NCBI GenBank assembly: GCA_933822405.4
Contig: CAKOGP040001335.1
Location: 425,544-489,543, forward strand
Length of the DNA: 64,000 bases
Reading direction: 5' to 3'
DNA from: Cylindrotheca closterium
Lineage: Eukaryota > Bacillariophyta > Bacillariophyceae > Bacillariales > Bacillariaceae
Shown here: one piece after another, positions 1-10,711 of the stretch
Numbering within the stretch: position 1 is the stretch's first letter
Layout: each line of letters opens with the position of its first letter
Program-made: the position numbers and the translations under genes
Notes under the pieces: model-generated
Seen by the model: only the letters and a program-made list of their open reading frames with translations
Database searches by the model: none
What the model was told of the DNA's origin: nothing

Positions 1-1483
1 CATTTGCTTGGTTGGATAAGTATTCAGTTGCGTCAGCATTGGTCACTGTGACATATACATCATGACCCTTATTGGTTTTCCGCGCTGTCGCAATGTCCAC
101 CATCCGTTGCGAGAGATCCACGCCATGAACCTCGGCGACTTCCGGTACTAGGTGGTGGGCAATCAATTCACCCAGCAATCCCGTACCGCATCCAAGATCT
201 ATTATCTTCATGGTCGGTCCTGAAGTAATATGGATACCAGCTTTCATCCAAGCTTTCTCCAGAGCTTCGTACACCAAAGTGTGACCTTGATACTGCAGGA
301 CATCGACCAGCTCTGATTCGAAGCGTGGGGAGTAGCCATCAAACAGATCACGCACGTAGTTTTGATCTAGATCCTTTACATTTGCGATTGCATCGTCTTC
401 AAGACTTGCCAACTGAACGACTGCGTGCCCATCGTTTGGATTGAATTCTAAAGCTTTCAAAAAGTGGTTTTTGGCTTCGCCCAGCGATCCTCTCTTCTTT
501 TCGATAATTCCCATATTGTTGTAAAGATCCACAACTTGGTTTCGCCCAGATTCCAAGGTAGCGTCGTCAAGATCCTCAAAGAATCGTTCGTTCGTAAATG
601 GTCCAACGTGAGCCTCCACCTCTCGAAGATACTCCATCTGTTCGTCAGGTCCAACATCTGCTTCCCTGGCGGCAGCTGACACAAGGATCGAAGTTTTTAT
701 ATAACTTGCCAGAAAAGGGGCACAGTCGTTCAGATCACGATTGCATTGTCGATAGGCTTCTCGCGCCTTGAAGAGTGCAACTTCATACGACTTGAAGGCC
801 AAAAGCGGCTCCTTCATTTTCCGCAGTGTGGCGCCCTTGTACTCGTCGACAATGGATTCATTGGGACAATTGACACAAACATAGTCACAAAGGTACAATG
901 CTTGTTGTAATTGATCATGGCTGCTGAATGATGGTTCTGTCTGAATGCTGCCGTCGGGTGCTATCGTCCTGGCTGTATCTTCCCTGCCTTCGAGCACGGA
1001 AGAAAGTATCATTGGCATCACCACTGCGAATGCGGCGATTGTGGATTCCGTGTCTACCCCATCAAGATGCAATGCTTCAATGAATAGTTGAACAGCCGTG
1101 TCGGTATCTTGCAGAATCTCGTCGGCAATGGTAGCGGCTCGCACCAGTGCATCGAATCGAACCTTGACTGGCGGCAGTCGGTCTTCAAGAGTCTCTTGGG
1201 ATGGCCACCCAACCGTATAGTACAAGTCGATCACTTCGGTGACCAATTCATGATCCAATTCGTCTTGTTCTACTATGATTTGCGAGTCTAGCAATTGTGC
1301 CAACGAGTATTGGACTTTGGGGAAATGAGGATCCACAGCTAGCTTTTCACGACATATTCGGATGGCTTCTGCTATCTGGTCCCCATCTTGAAGATCTTGA
1401 GCCCATGCAAGAAAAGTTGAGAACAAAAGACAAAGGACGATCAGAAGGGATTGCCGTATTGTGATCTTGGCGTCCATTTGCAT
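1..1483 (-). CDS. TPR-containing SAM methyltransferase with signal peptide (3' end cut by window)
   Basis: The reading frame is open from an ATG at 1483 (second ATG at 1477) to the left edge of the window, about 494 codons, so the C-terminus is missing. Residues 1-30 form a hydrophobic signal peptide ending near AWAQ. A long helical, TPR-like middle follows; the clearest repeat is around YNNMGIIEKKRGSLGEAKNH. Then comes a class I methyltransferase start with the SAM-binding motif DLGCGTGLLGE and an acidic GVDLS strand end. The stretch before motif I (LFDGYSPRFESELVDVL) resembles the bacterial predicted TPR methyltransferases of COG4976, so I infer an S-adenosylmethionine-dependent methyltransferase of unknown substrate. 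A secretory signal on such an enzyme is unusual. No introns are evident. Confidence 0.8.
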   Translation of the reverse strand, partial: MQMDAKITIRQSLLIVLCLLFSTFLAWAQDLQDGDQIAEAIRICREKLAVDPHFPKVQYSLAQLLDSQIIVEQDELDHELVTEVIDLYYTVGWPSQETLEDRLPPVKVRFDALVRAATIADEILQDTDTAVQLFIEALHLDGVDTESTIAAFAVVMPMILSSVLEGREDTARTIAPDGSIQTEPSFSSHDQLQQALYLCDYVCVNCPNESIVDEYKGATLRKMKEPLLAFKSYEVALFKAREAYRQCNRDLNDCAPFLASYIKTSILVSAAAREADVGPDEQMEYLREVEAHVGPFTNERFFEDLDDATLESGRNQVVDLYNNMGIIEKKRGSLGEAKNHFLKALEFNPNDGHAVVQLASLEDDAIANVKDLDQNYVRDLFDGYSPRFESELVDVLQYQGHTLVYEALEKAWMKAGIHITSGPTMKIIDLGCGTGLLGELIAHHLVPEVAEVHGVDLSQRMVDIATARKTNKGHDVYVTVTNADATEYLSNQAN

Positions 1484-2045
1484 CTGGCATATGGCATGTG
1501 GCGTCGGGTAATGATGATGATGTTTGACATGACGGTAGATAATTTCAAATTGTTACGTGTAGTATTTTACGGTGTACTCGCATGAAGGTTGTGACGTCAC
1601 TGAAATTCAATGGGGAACTGGAGAAATTTCTCTATTTTTGTACAGCACACGCTGCAAAACAGGAGCTACAGTAGTGTAAGGAATGAGCAATGGTTTTGTT
1701 TTTCCGGGCGTATATGTATACACACATGCATTTACTGCTTTGATTTACTGATTTTATTATCATCGCTCACATTGTTTCCAACGCCAGCATGGATAATGTT
1801 CCTGCTGAGTGGACGATGGTGATCATCAAGCGAATGCAGGTGCCGGCGATTTGCTGTGACAAGTCGACTCCCTCTACGAAAAAATTAGTCACCCCCTCGT
1901 GTTATATTCACATGATATGAGTCAACACAAGCGGACGGCGATTGGTTATCCCAAGATACTTTGAGTGATGAGGATGGTGATTGAGAAGTCGATTTCTTCA
2001 TCATGGAACATGCAATACCAAAAAAACTGACTGCCATTGGCGAAT
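1484..2045. other. Intergenic stretch, no gene seen
   Basis: This is the 5' side of the minus-strand methyltransferase and the 3' side of the HAD gene. Short open frames exist but have no recognisable product. I see only AT-rich sequence and no repeats of note. Confidence 0.6.
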
Positions 2046-2840
2046 CTATATCTCTGTCCTGGAGGTCAAATAATCCCATAGTTTCGCATCCGTATAATCT
2101 TTGATGACCATGGAACATCCCGCTTCAAGTAGCGTCTTTTCATCCTGGCCTGACAAAATGCCAATGACATAGGCCCCAGCAGCAACTCCTGCACGAGCGC
2201 CAGAGGGAGAGTCTTCAAATACAATGCATTGGGAACAATCCAGGTTCAAATGTTTACAAGCTGTCAAGTAAGGGCAGGGATCTGGCTTTGGCTTTTCGCA
2301 TTCATCTCCAATGATTAGAGTTTGAAAGAAGTCGTCATTATACTGAATCCCTCCAATCATGGCCTCTGCATTCAATCGAGGTGCATTGGTCACGGCGGCC
2401 CTCGGCAACTTAATTTCTTCTATCCATGATCGTAGCTTATCCAACCCTGGCATTTTGCGTTCCATCATTTCCGAGGCCGCCAATTCTCGAAATCGCGCTT
2501 CTTTCATTTCGGACCATGTCACTCGTTGATCCGAAGACCAATCTGGGAAAAATTCCGCCATGATCAAGGCATTCTGTCGGCCAGCAATATGTTTTCGAAA
2601 GAAGGCTTCATCAATCGGTTGATCATTGTTGAATCCCTTTTCGTTTAGGAGTAATTCTTGAAAGACAATTAGATGGATCGGGTCCGAATGGATCAACGTG
2701 CCATCAATATCAAAGAGAATTCCAGCCAATGGTGCGGGGCAAGAAGAAGAAGAAGTTGATGATGACAGAGCTTCCGTTGAATTGTCTACTAATAAAGAGG
2801 CCACCATTGTGAGGAGGAGGGACGCAATTGGGGTTTTCAT
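2046..2840 (-). CDS. HAD-superfamily phosphatase/phosphomutase-like, secretory-pathway leader
   Basis: Single exon of 264 aa starting at the ATG at 2840; the frame stays open further upstream only through a non-ATG extension. Residues 1-24 form a signal-like leader (MKTPIASLLLTMVASLLVDN). All HAD motifs are present: motif I FDIDGTLIHSD with nucleophile Asp44 and acid/base Asp46, motif II Thr in AAVTNAP, motif III Lys in EKPKPDP, and motif IV FEDSPSGARAG. The cap inserted between motifs I and II is helical, as in the beta-phosphoglucomutase / DOG phosphatase subgroup (HAD-IA). It probably dephosphorylates or isomerises a small sugar phosphate; the substrate cannot be told. The leader suggests ER or plastid routing. 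Confidence 0.85.
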   Translation of the reverse strand: MKTPIASLLLTMVASLLVDNSTEALSSSTSSSSCPAPLAGILFDIDGTLIHSDPIHLIVFQELLLNEKGFNNDQPIDEAFFRKHIAGRQNALIMAEFFPDWSSDQRVTWSEMKEARFRELAASEMMERKMPGLDKLRSWIEEIKLPRAAVTNAPRLNAEAMIGGIQYNDDFFQTLIIGDECEKPKPDPCPYLTACKHLNLDCSQCIVFEDSPSGARAGVAAGAYVIGILSGQDEKTLLEAGCSMVIKDYTDAKLWDYLTSRTEI

Positions 2841-3359
2841 TGAATTGTAAATCTGTCGACTGTTATTATTGCGCAAGAAAGTCAGACGACGGACAGAAAG
2901 CCAGACGACGAACGAGAAGAAAGTCAGGAAGACAGACAGGCATCCATTTTCCCCACTCCAGCTCAAAAATGACTTGGTCGATCGATTTCGGAGCGCGGAG
3001 GATGAGCAGGAACACAATTGACTACGTCGACTGAAGTAAATATCAACTTGAAACTGCTGACGTCGAGGTTCTCTCTTCCGATCTACGATTAGGAAGTTGT
3101 TACGTGGCGAAAGTACATCAGATGGTGGCGGTATAGCCACTCGGGAAAATGCAACCGAATTCTGGACAAGGCAAGCAGCTGGTTTGGGTGAATAATGCAA
3201 AATGAGTATTTTACTTGATGATACCGGTAGTTGGTAGTCGGAAATATAATGTTGGTATCTTCTAATTAGTTCTTTATGGATTACAATTGCAATACTAGAG
3301 TAGTATGCTTCTATACTTCAGGTTGCCCTTGTGTATAGAAGATTGGTGTAAACTTCCAA
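2841..3359. other. Intergenic, between two minus-strand genes
   Basis: Upstream region of the HAD gene and downstream region of the ankyrin gene. A long frame continues upstream of the HAD ATG but begins at TTG and has UTR-like composition. No feature recognised. Confidence 0.5.
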
Positions 3360-4349
3360 TCATAGATTCACTCTCAGGGGTGCAGAGGCTCTCGCCTCCG
3401 GTGTCGGAAGAGGAGATGCAAAGCTAATGGGTTTCCTCGAGAACAGCTTCATGATGCATTCGTTTGGTCTTCCGTTGCCGTCAATCACGCTAGGGTTTTG
3501 CGATGATTCCTTTGGTTGATTTGGCGCCAGACCCTTATAGTCCTTCTTGTTAATCGTGGAACCTGCTGCTGATGATAATCTTAGAATCTTGTCAATCGTT
3601 TCAGAGCCTTCCTTCTTTTGTTCCTTTTTCAGTGCTGTTTGAAGTTGCGATAGTACGCCGTCTTCCGATAGAAACCGACTCCATTTGGAACGATTGCGAG
3701 CCGAAATGTAATCAAACGGGATTCGCCCTTTGTTATCTTCAAACAGCACCAACTTGGGAGCGTGTTTCAGAATCAGCTGAACCGTGTTAAAGTTGGGGAT
3801 GGCTGCCAAACACGCATTGTGCAAGGGTGATCGGCCAAACTTGTCTCGTACGTTAAGAGGAATCTCGACTTTTTCAATGAGAAACTGAGCCGAAGTAAGT
3901 CCCGATCGGCACACCAAATGAGTCAAGGTTTCTCCAAAGGAATTCCGTTGACGCCTCAGTTGCTCCATCTCAACGCCTTCTAACCCTGTGAAATCATTCG
4001 AACGCAGGGCTCGTAATATCGTGGCGGGTATTTGAGCCTCCCGGTATGGCTCAAAGTAAATGGCTTGTTCTAGCGACAAGTGACTAACTCTAGAGGGGAT
4101 ACCCTTGTTGCGCAAGGCTGCTGACAGGTATACTGCAGGGCTCATGGCCAGGGGTTCTGGTGATTGGGCTGCTTTCAGATGACACGGTTGTTCATAGCAG
4201 CAGCTGGCGGAAAGTTTTCGCTTTCTCGAACTGCCGATTTCGCATTCTGCAAAACTTGTCTTTCGTGGTTGATCTGCTCGAGATTGACGACTGCTACAAT
4301 GATGTATTATTCCGATATTAGACCTTGTGCTGGTCTTGATCTCGTCCAT
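3360..4349 (-). CDS. Ankyrin-repeat-like protein
   Basis: Single exon of 329 aa from the ATG at 4349. The frame extends to 4463 but only from a GTG and through the TTGA simple repeat, so the ATG is preferred. The N-terminal third is Ser/Arg/Lys-rich and probably disordered. The middle and C-terminal parts hold two to three ankyrin-type units, seen as FGETLTHLVCRSG, NVRDKFGRSPLHNAC and FEDNKGRIPFDYI, with the TPLH-like signature in the second. A charged helix follows. This is the common stramenopile ankyrin layout; the partner is unknown and the function cannot be assigned. Confidence 0.7.
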   Translation of the reverse strand: MDEIKTSTRSNIGIIHHCSSRQSRADQPRKTSFAECEIGSSRKRKLSASCCYEQPCHLKAAQSPEPLAMSPAVYLSAALRNKGIPSRVSHLSLEQAIYFEPYREAQIPATILRALRSNDFTGLEGVEMEQLRRQRNSFGETLTHLVCRSGLTSAQFLIEKVEIPLNVRDKFGRSPLHNACLAAIPNFNTVQLILKHAPKLVLFEDNKGRIPFDYISARNRSKWSRFLSEDGVLSQLQTALKKEQKKEGSETIDKILRLSSAAGSTINKKDYKGLAPNQPKESSQNPSVIDGNGRPNECIMKLFSRKPISFASPLPTPEARASAPLRVNL

Positions 4350-4435
4350 GGTAATAGTGCTGAGAATATTGCCAGTTGTGGGACAGAAGATGAGGATGTC
4401 TTCTGTTTTGGATGCTTTTTTGGTACTGTAATGTA

Positions 4436-4455
4436 TTGATTGATTGATTGATTGT
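4436..4455. repeat. (TTGA)n simple repeat upstream of ankyrin gene
   Basis: Five TTGA-type tetranucleotides in the probable 5' leader of the minus-strand ankyrin gene. A similar ATCA/ATCG tetranucleotide tract lies in the leader of the ABC1 kinase gene at about 25.34 kb. Confidence 0.8.
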
Positions 4456-4940
4456 TTTGGCACAACCTCTATTTTTCTTCTTTTGTGTTGGCTCTGATTA
4501 TAATAAAAGAGTTGTGGTTGTGAAAGAGAAAGGAAAACTCGGGCAATTTTTACTGGTAGTTATTTATTAGTAGCGTTGAGTGCCACCGATGTACTGCATG
4601 TTTGGACAACCACGTCATGAGAAATAATCGAGGATTCATTTTCTACTTAACGATACGACACTGACGAACTGTCAACTCACTTATGCCCAATTTTGTTTCG
4701 CTAAATTCACTTCCAACGAATTCTTCCTGGTTCGTCGGCAACGTGTTGAAGCACCCCACTGACTCAATTACATCGGTCAATTTGCGAATTTACCCAATGA
4801 CAAGCTGGACCCTCCGCAACTCGTCCGTCCTTCGTCGTTTTAAGGGGGATTTTGCGTATTGAATTTACGGGGAGCGAATACATCATTCTTTAGGGGGAGT
4901 TGTTTAAAAGGGGGCATTACAGTTTTCCGAAAAATATTTT

Positions 4941-5170
4941 GTCGTGTTTCAAATTGATTTGTCGTGTTTCATTCGAGTTTGTCGTCTTTCGAATTGGTTT
5001 GTCGTCTTTCGAAATTTCTTGTCGTCTTTCGAAAAATCTTGTCGTCTTTCGAAAAATCTTGTCGTCTTTCAAAAAATCTTGTCGTCTTTCGAAATTTCTT
5101 GTCGTCTTTCGAAATTTCTTGTCGTCTTTCAAAAAATCTTGTCGTCTTTCGAAAAATCTTGTCGTCTTTG
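4941..5170. repeat. 20-bp tandem repeat array 1
   Basis: Eleven uninterrupted 20-bp units start at 4941, 4961 and so on every 20 bases to 5141, then a partial unit at 5161-5170. Each begins GTCGT(C/G)TTTC followed by a more variable A/T-rich half. A degraded unit precedes the array (4917-4940). The first three units carry the halves AAATTGATTT, ATTCGAGTTT and GAATTGGTTT; later units are homogeneous (GAAAAATCTT or GAAATTTCTT). The period is not a multiple of three, so the long open frames across it on both strands are by-products. Confidence 0.95.
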
Positions 5171-5972
5171 TTTCAGCTTGAAGTTGTCGGATGGAAATAC
5201 ATATGCAGCATTCTCGCCTATCTCTCATGATCTTATCATCGGACGAAGATCCGCCCATGAACCACATCCTCACTCCATCGGAGATGACGAATATCACGGC
5301 CTTTCTCCATTGGGGATACGTGTGGAAGGGAATCAAATGTGCGAAGGGGAAAGGCGAATGTCTTCCACTTCAAGCACCATTTTGGAGTCTCTCCTTGCCG
5401 TGCAGTTTGGATCTAGACCGACCTGCAACTAAGCAACATTGCAGACACCAAGATCAACGAAGGAGACGAAGATCTTAAGTACTTCTTAATGGGGCTTTAC
5501 TGTCTTCGAAAAGTAGTTTTTTGGTCAACGATCAAAACATGGGAAACGATCAAAAAGATTCAAGACGTGATTTTGTAAGGGAAGAAACTAGTCAGAAAGG
5601 TATGAGTTGGGTGCTGTCGACGGATGGTAGTCACCGTTGGATCGATCAATGAGCCTTCTCATTCGGACTGCAGTCAAGATCCCCGATACTACCTTCACAG
5701 ATACAATAATAAGCCACGGGTTTGGAATTTCGGTAGTGGACAATCGGCAATTGTGGATGCGTGGTCCCATTCCATTCAAGAGCAGTCTTCACCACTCCAT
5801 AATATTCTGACTGAAGATGCTGTAGATAGATGTAAAGACAATAAACAAGAGTTCTAGACCAGCAAAAGACCAGTGTATTATACATATATCCTACCATCCC
5901 TGCTACTTCACTGCAACATGTGATACAAATCTCAACAGATAGATATAAAATGTTCTTTGAAAAGCATTTCTT

Positions 5973-6458
5973 TCAAAATTCTGCTCGATCATGCATTTCC
6001 TTTGACATGTCATCTAAACTGATTGTGACACTCGTCGAACCAGTTGAGGCGTCAGTAGCCCGATTATAGTTGGAGACAACCGTATCTGGGTTGTAGTAGA
6101 ACTCAAACTTGAGAACGGGAAGCTTGGCAATAAGAATATTGCGAGAAGTCGGATCATGGAGCTTGATAATAATCCAAATCCTGTTTATTGTTGGATTCGA
6201 GTTTAGTAACAATTGTCGTCACATCTCCAAATGGAATCCTTTGTGCCTTTCAATGATGCCACTTGATATTAGGCTCCTTCCCGCCTGGAGCCAATGTTTC
6301 ACCGGGTCCTCCAAAAAAGGCATGTTGTCGCCTTCCTTCATGACCTTGACGTAGCGATAGTTCTCGCACATGAGCGTATTTTCCTGGTTTTTCTGCCGTC
6401 CGTCGCTTCTACTTTGGACCATGAACAGGTTTAGGCGGGCGTGATGAATTTTGTTGTC
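5973..6458 (-). pseudogene. Possible coding relic between the two 20-bp arrays
   Basis: Reading minus-strand from the edge of array 2, one frame is open for about 160 codons except for a single TGA at 6219-6221, sitting between HLEM and RQLLLNSNP. The predicted peptide has protein-like composition (for example FLEDPVKHWLQAGRSLI and LPVLKFEFYYNPDTVVSNYN). I do not recognise a family. The frame runs directly into the repeat array at its 5' end, so any original start lies within or beyond the array. It may be a decayed mobile-element or host gene. Confidence 0.35.
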
Positions 6459-6690
6459 GTCGTCTTTTGAATTGATTTGTCGTCTTTCGAAATTGATTTG
6501 TCGTCTTTCGAATTGATTTGTCGTGTTTCATTCGAGTTTGTCGTGTTTCATTCAAGTTTGTCGTGTTTCAAATTGATTTGTCGTGTTTCATTCGAGTTTG
6601 TCGTCTTTCGAATTGGTTTGTCGTCTTTCAAATTCTGTTGTCGCGTTTCGGAATCTGTTGTCGTGTTTCGAACTGGTTTGTCGTGTTTCG
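6459..6690. repeat. 20-bp tandem repeat array 2
   Basis: About eleven full units and a partial one, same orientation and same GTCGT(C/G)TTTC core as array 1, starting at 6459, 6479 (21 bp), then 6500 and every 20 bases to 6680. The variable halves here are mostly AATTGATTT, ATTCGAGTTT and AATTCTGTT, that is, the unit types seen only at the left edge of array 1. Confidence 0.95.
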
Positions 6691-7158
6691 ATTCGACCCA
6701 AAAGTAGAACTTGGGGCCCCTAAATTTGACTGCAAAACATAATGGGGGAAGACTAGAGAAAAGTGCTTCCCCCCGTTTAAATTGGACGACAGACAGACGA
6801 GTTGCTGAGGGTCCTGACTCACAGCTGATAAGAAGGTGGTCTGGCACCAAAATGACTCTTCCGGAGAACCAATCCAAACTTGGCGTTGGCGAAAATGTGA
6901 CGGCAGGACGCTTCTTACCGAACTGTCGCCAACAATGGCTATTCCATTCTCCGTTGTTTGACCTCCCGGTTGATGTAGGTACCGGTACCGGTATGGTACC
7001 ATTAATTCCTTTTTTTCCATTCGCTGTTTCTATTAGACAAATCAAGAAAAAGTAGATTTGTCTGTATTCTAAAAAATAGTTCAAGTGGTGACTTATCGTG
7101 TATAGGTATAGAAGTACCAGGTACAGCGATACTTTTTATATATTCATTCTTGTCTCAC

Positions 7159-7410
7159 TCCTCATTGCCAATGATAATTCTCCGACGTTTCTTGGAGTAT
7201 TTTCCTGGAGTAGTTGTCTGCCATACGACAGCTTCTTGATCACTTGCTGTTGTTCCCGTTTGTTGTTGAACTGATGGTTTGGATGGTCTGGTGGGATCCA
7301 ATGGTACGACGGAATCTTTCTCGATGATCCTCTTCTTGTTCTTCCTTGTCGCCGCTAGTATGTAGTACCATTACTATTAGTTTCTCGTCGAGTCGGTCTC
7401 CTTTTGACGT
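7159..7410 (-). pseudogene. Diverged duplicate of the 3' end of the neighbouring acidic-protein gene
   Basis: This stretch aligns with 7451-7690, the last 80 or so codons of the gene upstream. Read on the minus strand it encodes RPSKPSVQQQTGTTASDQEA and later SKKRRR, ending at a TGA, against RPSTPSPQQQTGTASDQEA and SKKRRR in the parent. The last 35-40 codons keep the frame. Further upstream there is an in-frame TAG and a frameshift, so as it stands this is a decayed copy rather than an exon. Confidence 0.75.
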
Positions 7411-7450
7411 TTCTTGGAATAGTTTAGTTGCTCTTACTATATCCAATTTG

Positions 7451-10008
7451 TCAATCCTCATCGCTACTATCTTCAATGGCAATTCTTCGACGTTTCTTGG
7501 AGCTACTTGTTCGCAAAACGACAGCCTCTTGATCACTTGCTGTTCCCGTTTGTTGTTGAGGGGATGGAGTAGACGGTCGGGATGGAACAGTTGCAACGGC
7601 AGGATCTTCCTCATCTTCTTTTTCTTCCTCGTCGTCGCTACTAGTACCAGTACTATTGGTCTCTCGTCGAGTCTCCTTCAAAGATCTGGTAGGTCTCTGT
7701 TTCCGTTTTATTACCCATTCATCGTTTTCTTCTTCTACTTCCGAGTAGTACCCCATGTTGTCACTCTCTTCTTCTTCTGTTTCAGATTTTGCATAAGATC
7801 CCCCACCATTTCTATTCTTTGGAGCGTCAACAATTTCCAATGATGATGAAGACGAGGATTTGTCGTCGTCACTAGTATCACTCCTCTTGTGGTTTGATGA
7901 TTCTGCATACTTTCGTTCCAACCTATGCATCATATCGTTTTGATCCGACTCATAGTTATTTTCCATATCTCGCATTGCAGCAGCGTGAGAAAATTCCCCG
8001 GGTTCTTCCTCCACGTCGCCCTCATCTAGCCACTTCTTTATATCGTCTTCTTTCTTGCCGAATGGTTCGGAAATGTAATCCCATAGCTGCTTGGCCTTAT
8101 CTTGGAATTTGTCTGCAAAGTCTTGAATTTTGGATAGATATGCCTCTGCCTCCTTCTCCATATCGGTGACGCTGTCTTCATCGGAGACAGAGTCCAAGAT
8201 CTGCCGGTAACTTTCTGCAAGTTTTATCTGGTCCAACAGATAAACATAGCTCTGATTGAACCCAGAGTACCAGTAGTGCTGCATCACGCCTCCACTTTTG
8301 GGTTTCCACGTCTTCTTGACCCAACGCTGAAGCAGGGCATCCGAGTCCCGAACTTTGTATTGCTTGTACAAGTCATTGCCCACGACTTGCTTTGTATCGA
8401 CTCCGTGCACCTCGCGTAGATGTTTCTTCACATCGACCACTTTCTTGAAGCAGAATAATGATGCCATCTCAAACTTATCATTGTCTATCCATCCTAGGAC
8501 CGTGATGGGATCATGCCTGTCGACAAATTTGAAGTAGTCCTCTTCATCGTTACGTGTGATCCGATCTATGCGATTGACCCGATGGTGAACTTCCCTATAA
8601 CACAACGGACAAACATAGACATCTTGACTTCCCATTTGTCTATCAACGTAGCGGTTCAAATGGTGCCCGAAGTCGTCCGCATCATAATCATAATCGACAT
8701 ATTCATCCACATCTATATCCGCCGCGTTTCTAGCCGCTGCTCCAGCATTGAAATATGTGTCGATACCATTGGTGGTACGCTTTTGATTATAATAGCTGCC
8801 TTGTGGATTCATAGCGTCTCGTCCAAACTTGGAAGCGATCTGATCCAATAAATTATTGGACATGGGAGACCGAAAGTGTGGTGGTTGCAAAAAGTTCATG
8901 TGTTGTTCACCAGTATTATCCGTACGAGTCGTGCTGTGGCTGCACTTGATTGCTGCCATTCGCAACGTCTCCAAGGCAAAACACTGGCGAGAGGAACCGT
9001 CAGGAGAAATGAAGCAAATATGTTTCTTTGGGAGGGTCACACAGGTAATGGCATCCTCGGTGGACGGACAAGGTGGGAAGCGGTCCAGTCGACTGTTGTT
9101 GGATTTCTTTGGGGTCTCATCAGCTGCATCACTGTCATCATCAGATGAATAAAGCGTTGTTTGCGATGGAAGAATCTCGTCTCTTCCTTTCCTGCTGCTT
9201 GCAGGACTCTTCGCTGCCGAGACTTCTACGTTTTCGTCCTCGCTACTGGAGGAAGATGATTCATCGGCATCTCCAATCTTTTCTTGGTCGACATTCGCCG
9301 CTTTGGAATTGGATTTTGCGGATTGGACGACTTCCTGGTCGTCCGAAAGATCTGCATCTCCAATCAATGATTCGTCTTTTTCCAACCCTTCATCTTCTTC
9401 ATCATCCACAAATGCTTCTTCGTCGTCTTCCCCCATTGATGATTCCGAGCTGGATCCTCCGGAATATTCCGAGTCAGAAGATGATGCTTTTTTCTTCCTC
9501 TTGGCTTTGGGTTTGCTCGGCTTTTTCTGAGTAGTCTCCTCATTGTCCATGTTCTCCCCGTCGCTAAAGTCCGACGACGAATCATCCATATCAACTGTCA
9601 CTTTTTTCGATGGTCGACGCGGACTCTGACGTCTCGACTTTTTGTTGTTTGTTGGGGCGTCTTCGCTGTCGCTTTCCTCGCTGGAATCCCCTCTTCTCTT
9701 TAATACCTTGTGGGCTCTTCCGGGTTCTGCGTCTTCGTCGACAATGCGCCGAGATGGTCCTTTCTTGCGACGAGGTGTCAGGGCGACACTGCTTTCATCG
9801 CTCAATGAAACTTCTTCTTCTTCAGAAGATTCTTCAGACTTGGTTGCTTTTCTTGACTTCTTTTTTGGAATTAGAGGAACCTTTGCCTTGCGTTTCTTTG
9901 TTTGCTTCATCTTCTTTGCACTATTGCTATACTGAGGAGCATCGTCGTCGTCACTTTCGTCGTTGCCATTTTCGCTATGGACATATGCTTCCTCCTCTTC
10001 CTCCCCCC

Positions 10009-10045
<37 letters not shown>

Positions 10046-10711
10046 CTCCTTTTCATCTTCAACAACAAATTCCTCGTCCGAGTCTTCCTTTTTTTTCTTG
10101 CCGCTTGGCTTCTTTGCAATAGTTTGTTTCAATGTAGAAAGCTTCTTTCGTTTTGGTTTTGACTTATTGGGCGTCAATTGACTCAGCGCGACATCTTCCA
10201 CGGATGACTGAGATTCCTCTTCTCCATTTTTCTTCTCTTCGTCTTCGCTAGGGTTGTTTGCATCCGCGTCACTGTCACCGGTATCACCGTTTGATGATTT
10301 ATTAGATGAGTCACTGCTAACGTCTTCTTGGCCTTTTGGTTTTTGGCTCTCGTTCTTGGGATTACTTGTTAGAGAACCATTTTCATCAGCATCAGCATTT
10401 GAAGCTATATCAGAATCGCTGTTGGAATCTTCTTGGTCATTGGGCTTTGCAGCATCCTCTCCCTCGTCTGGAGAGTGGTTCTTATTATTCGGATTGTGCC
10501 CATCGTCGTCCATGCTTGCTGTTCTGTTTCGGCTTGTGGATGGACCGATTCTTGCCAAACTGTCGTTCGATTGGCCCCTTACCCTCCGACGAGGCGTTGT
10601 TCTCCGACCTTGGGTTGCAGAATCTGGGGACGTTGTGGATGCTGGATTCAGCGGCGGCATGATGTTAAACCATACACTACTGTATATGTCAAGGTTCAAA
10701 TATTGTTTCAT
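7451..10711 (-). CDS. Large acidic, low-complexity protein with a Cys/His zinc-finger-like core
   Basis: Single exon of 1086 aa from the ATG at 10711; a second ATG at 10660 (MPPLNPAST) gives 1069 aa and is equally likely. Residues 20-530 are dominated by Ser/Asp/Glu and Lys/Arg blocks, including a poly-Asp run from a TCG/TCA trinucleotide tract (10016-10052), with many nuclear-localisation-like basic clusters. A folded core (about 540-850) carries a CPLC pair followed by a Cys and the HLREVHG histidines, resembling a C2H2-type finger. The C-terminal third is again acidic and ends in SKKRRRIAIEDSSDED. This suggests a nuclear, possibly chromatin or nucleolar, protein, but no family is recognised. 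Confidence 0.75.

Noticed and set aside
4917..5336. Long open frames across the 20-bp array on both strands
   Set aside because: The 20-bp period is not a multiple of three and the unit lacks stops in all frames, so every frame is open by construction; no conserved protein sequence flanks them.
7240..7614. 124-codon minus-strand frame overlapping the end of the acidic protein gene
   Set aside because: It is an out-of-frame reading of the gene's 3' end and its duplicate, without independent support.
10016..10052. Trinucleotide tract as a CRISPR-like or regulatory repeat
   Set aside because: It is a coding TCG/TCA run giving poly-Asp in an acidic protein.
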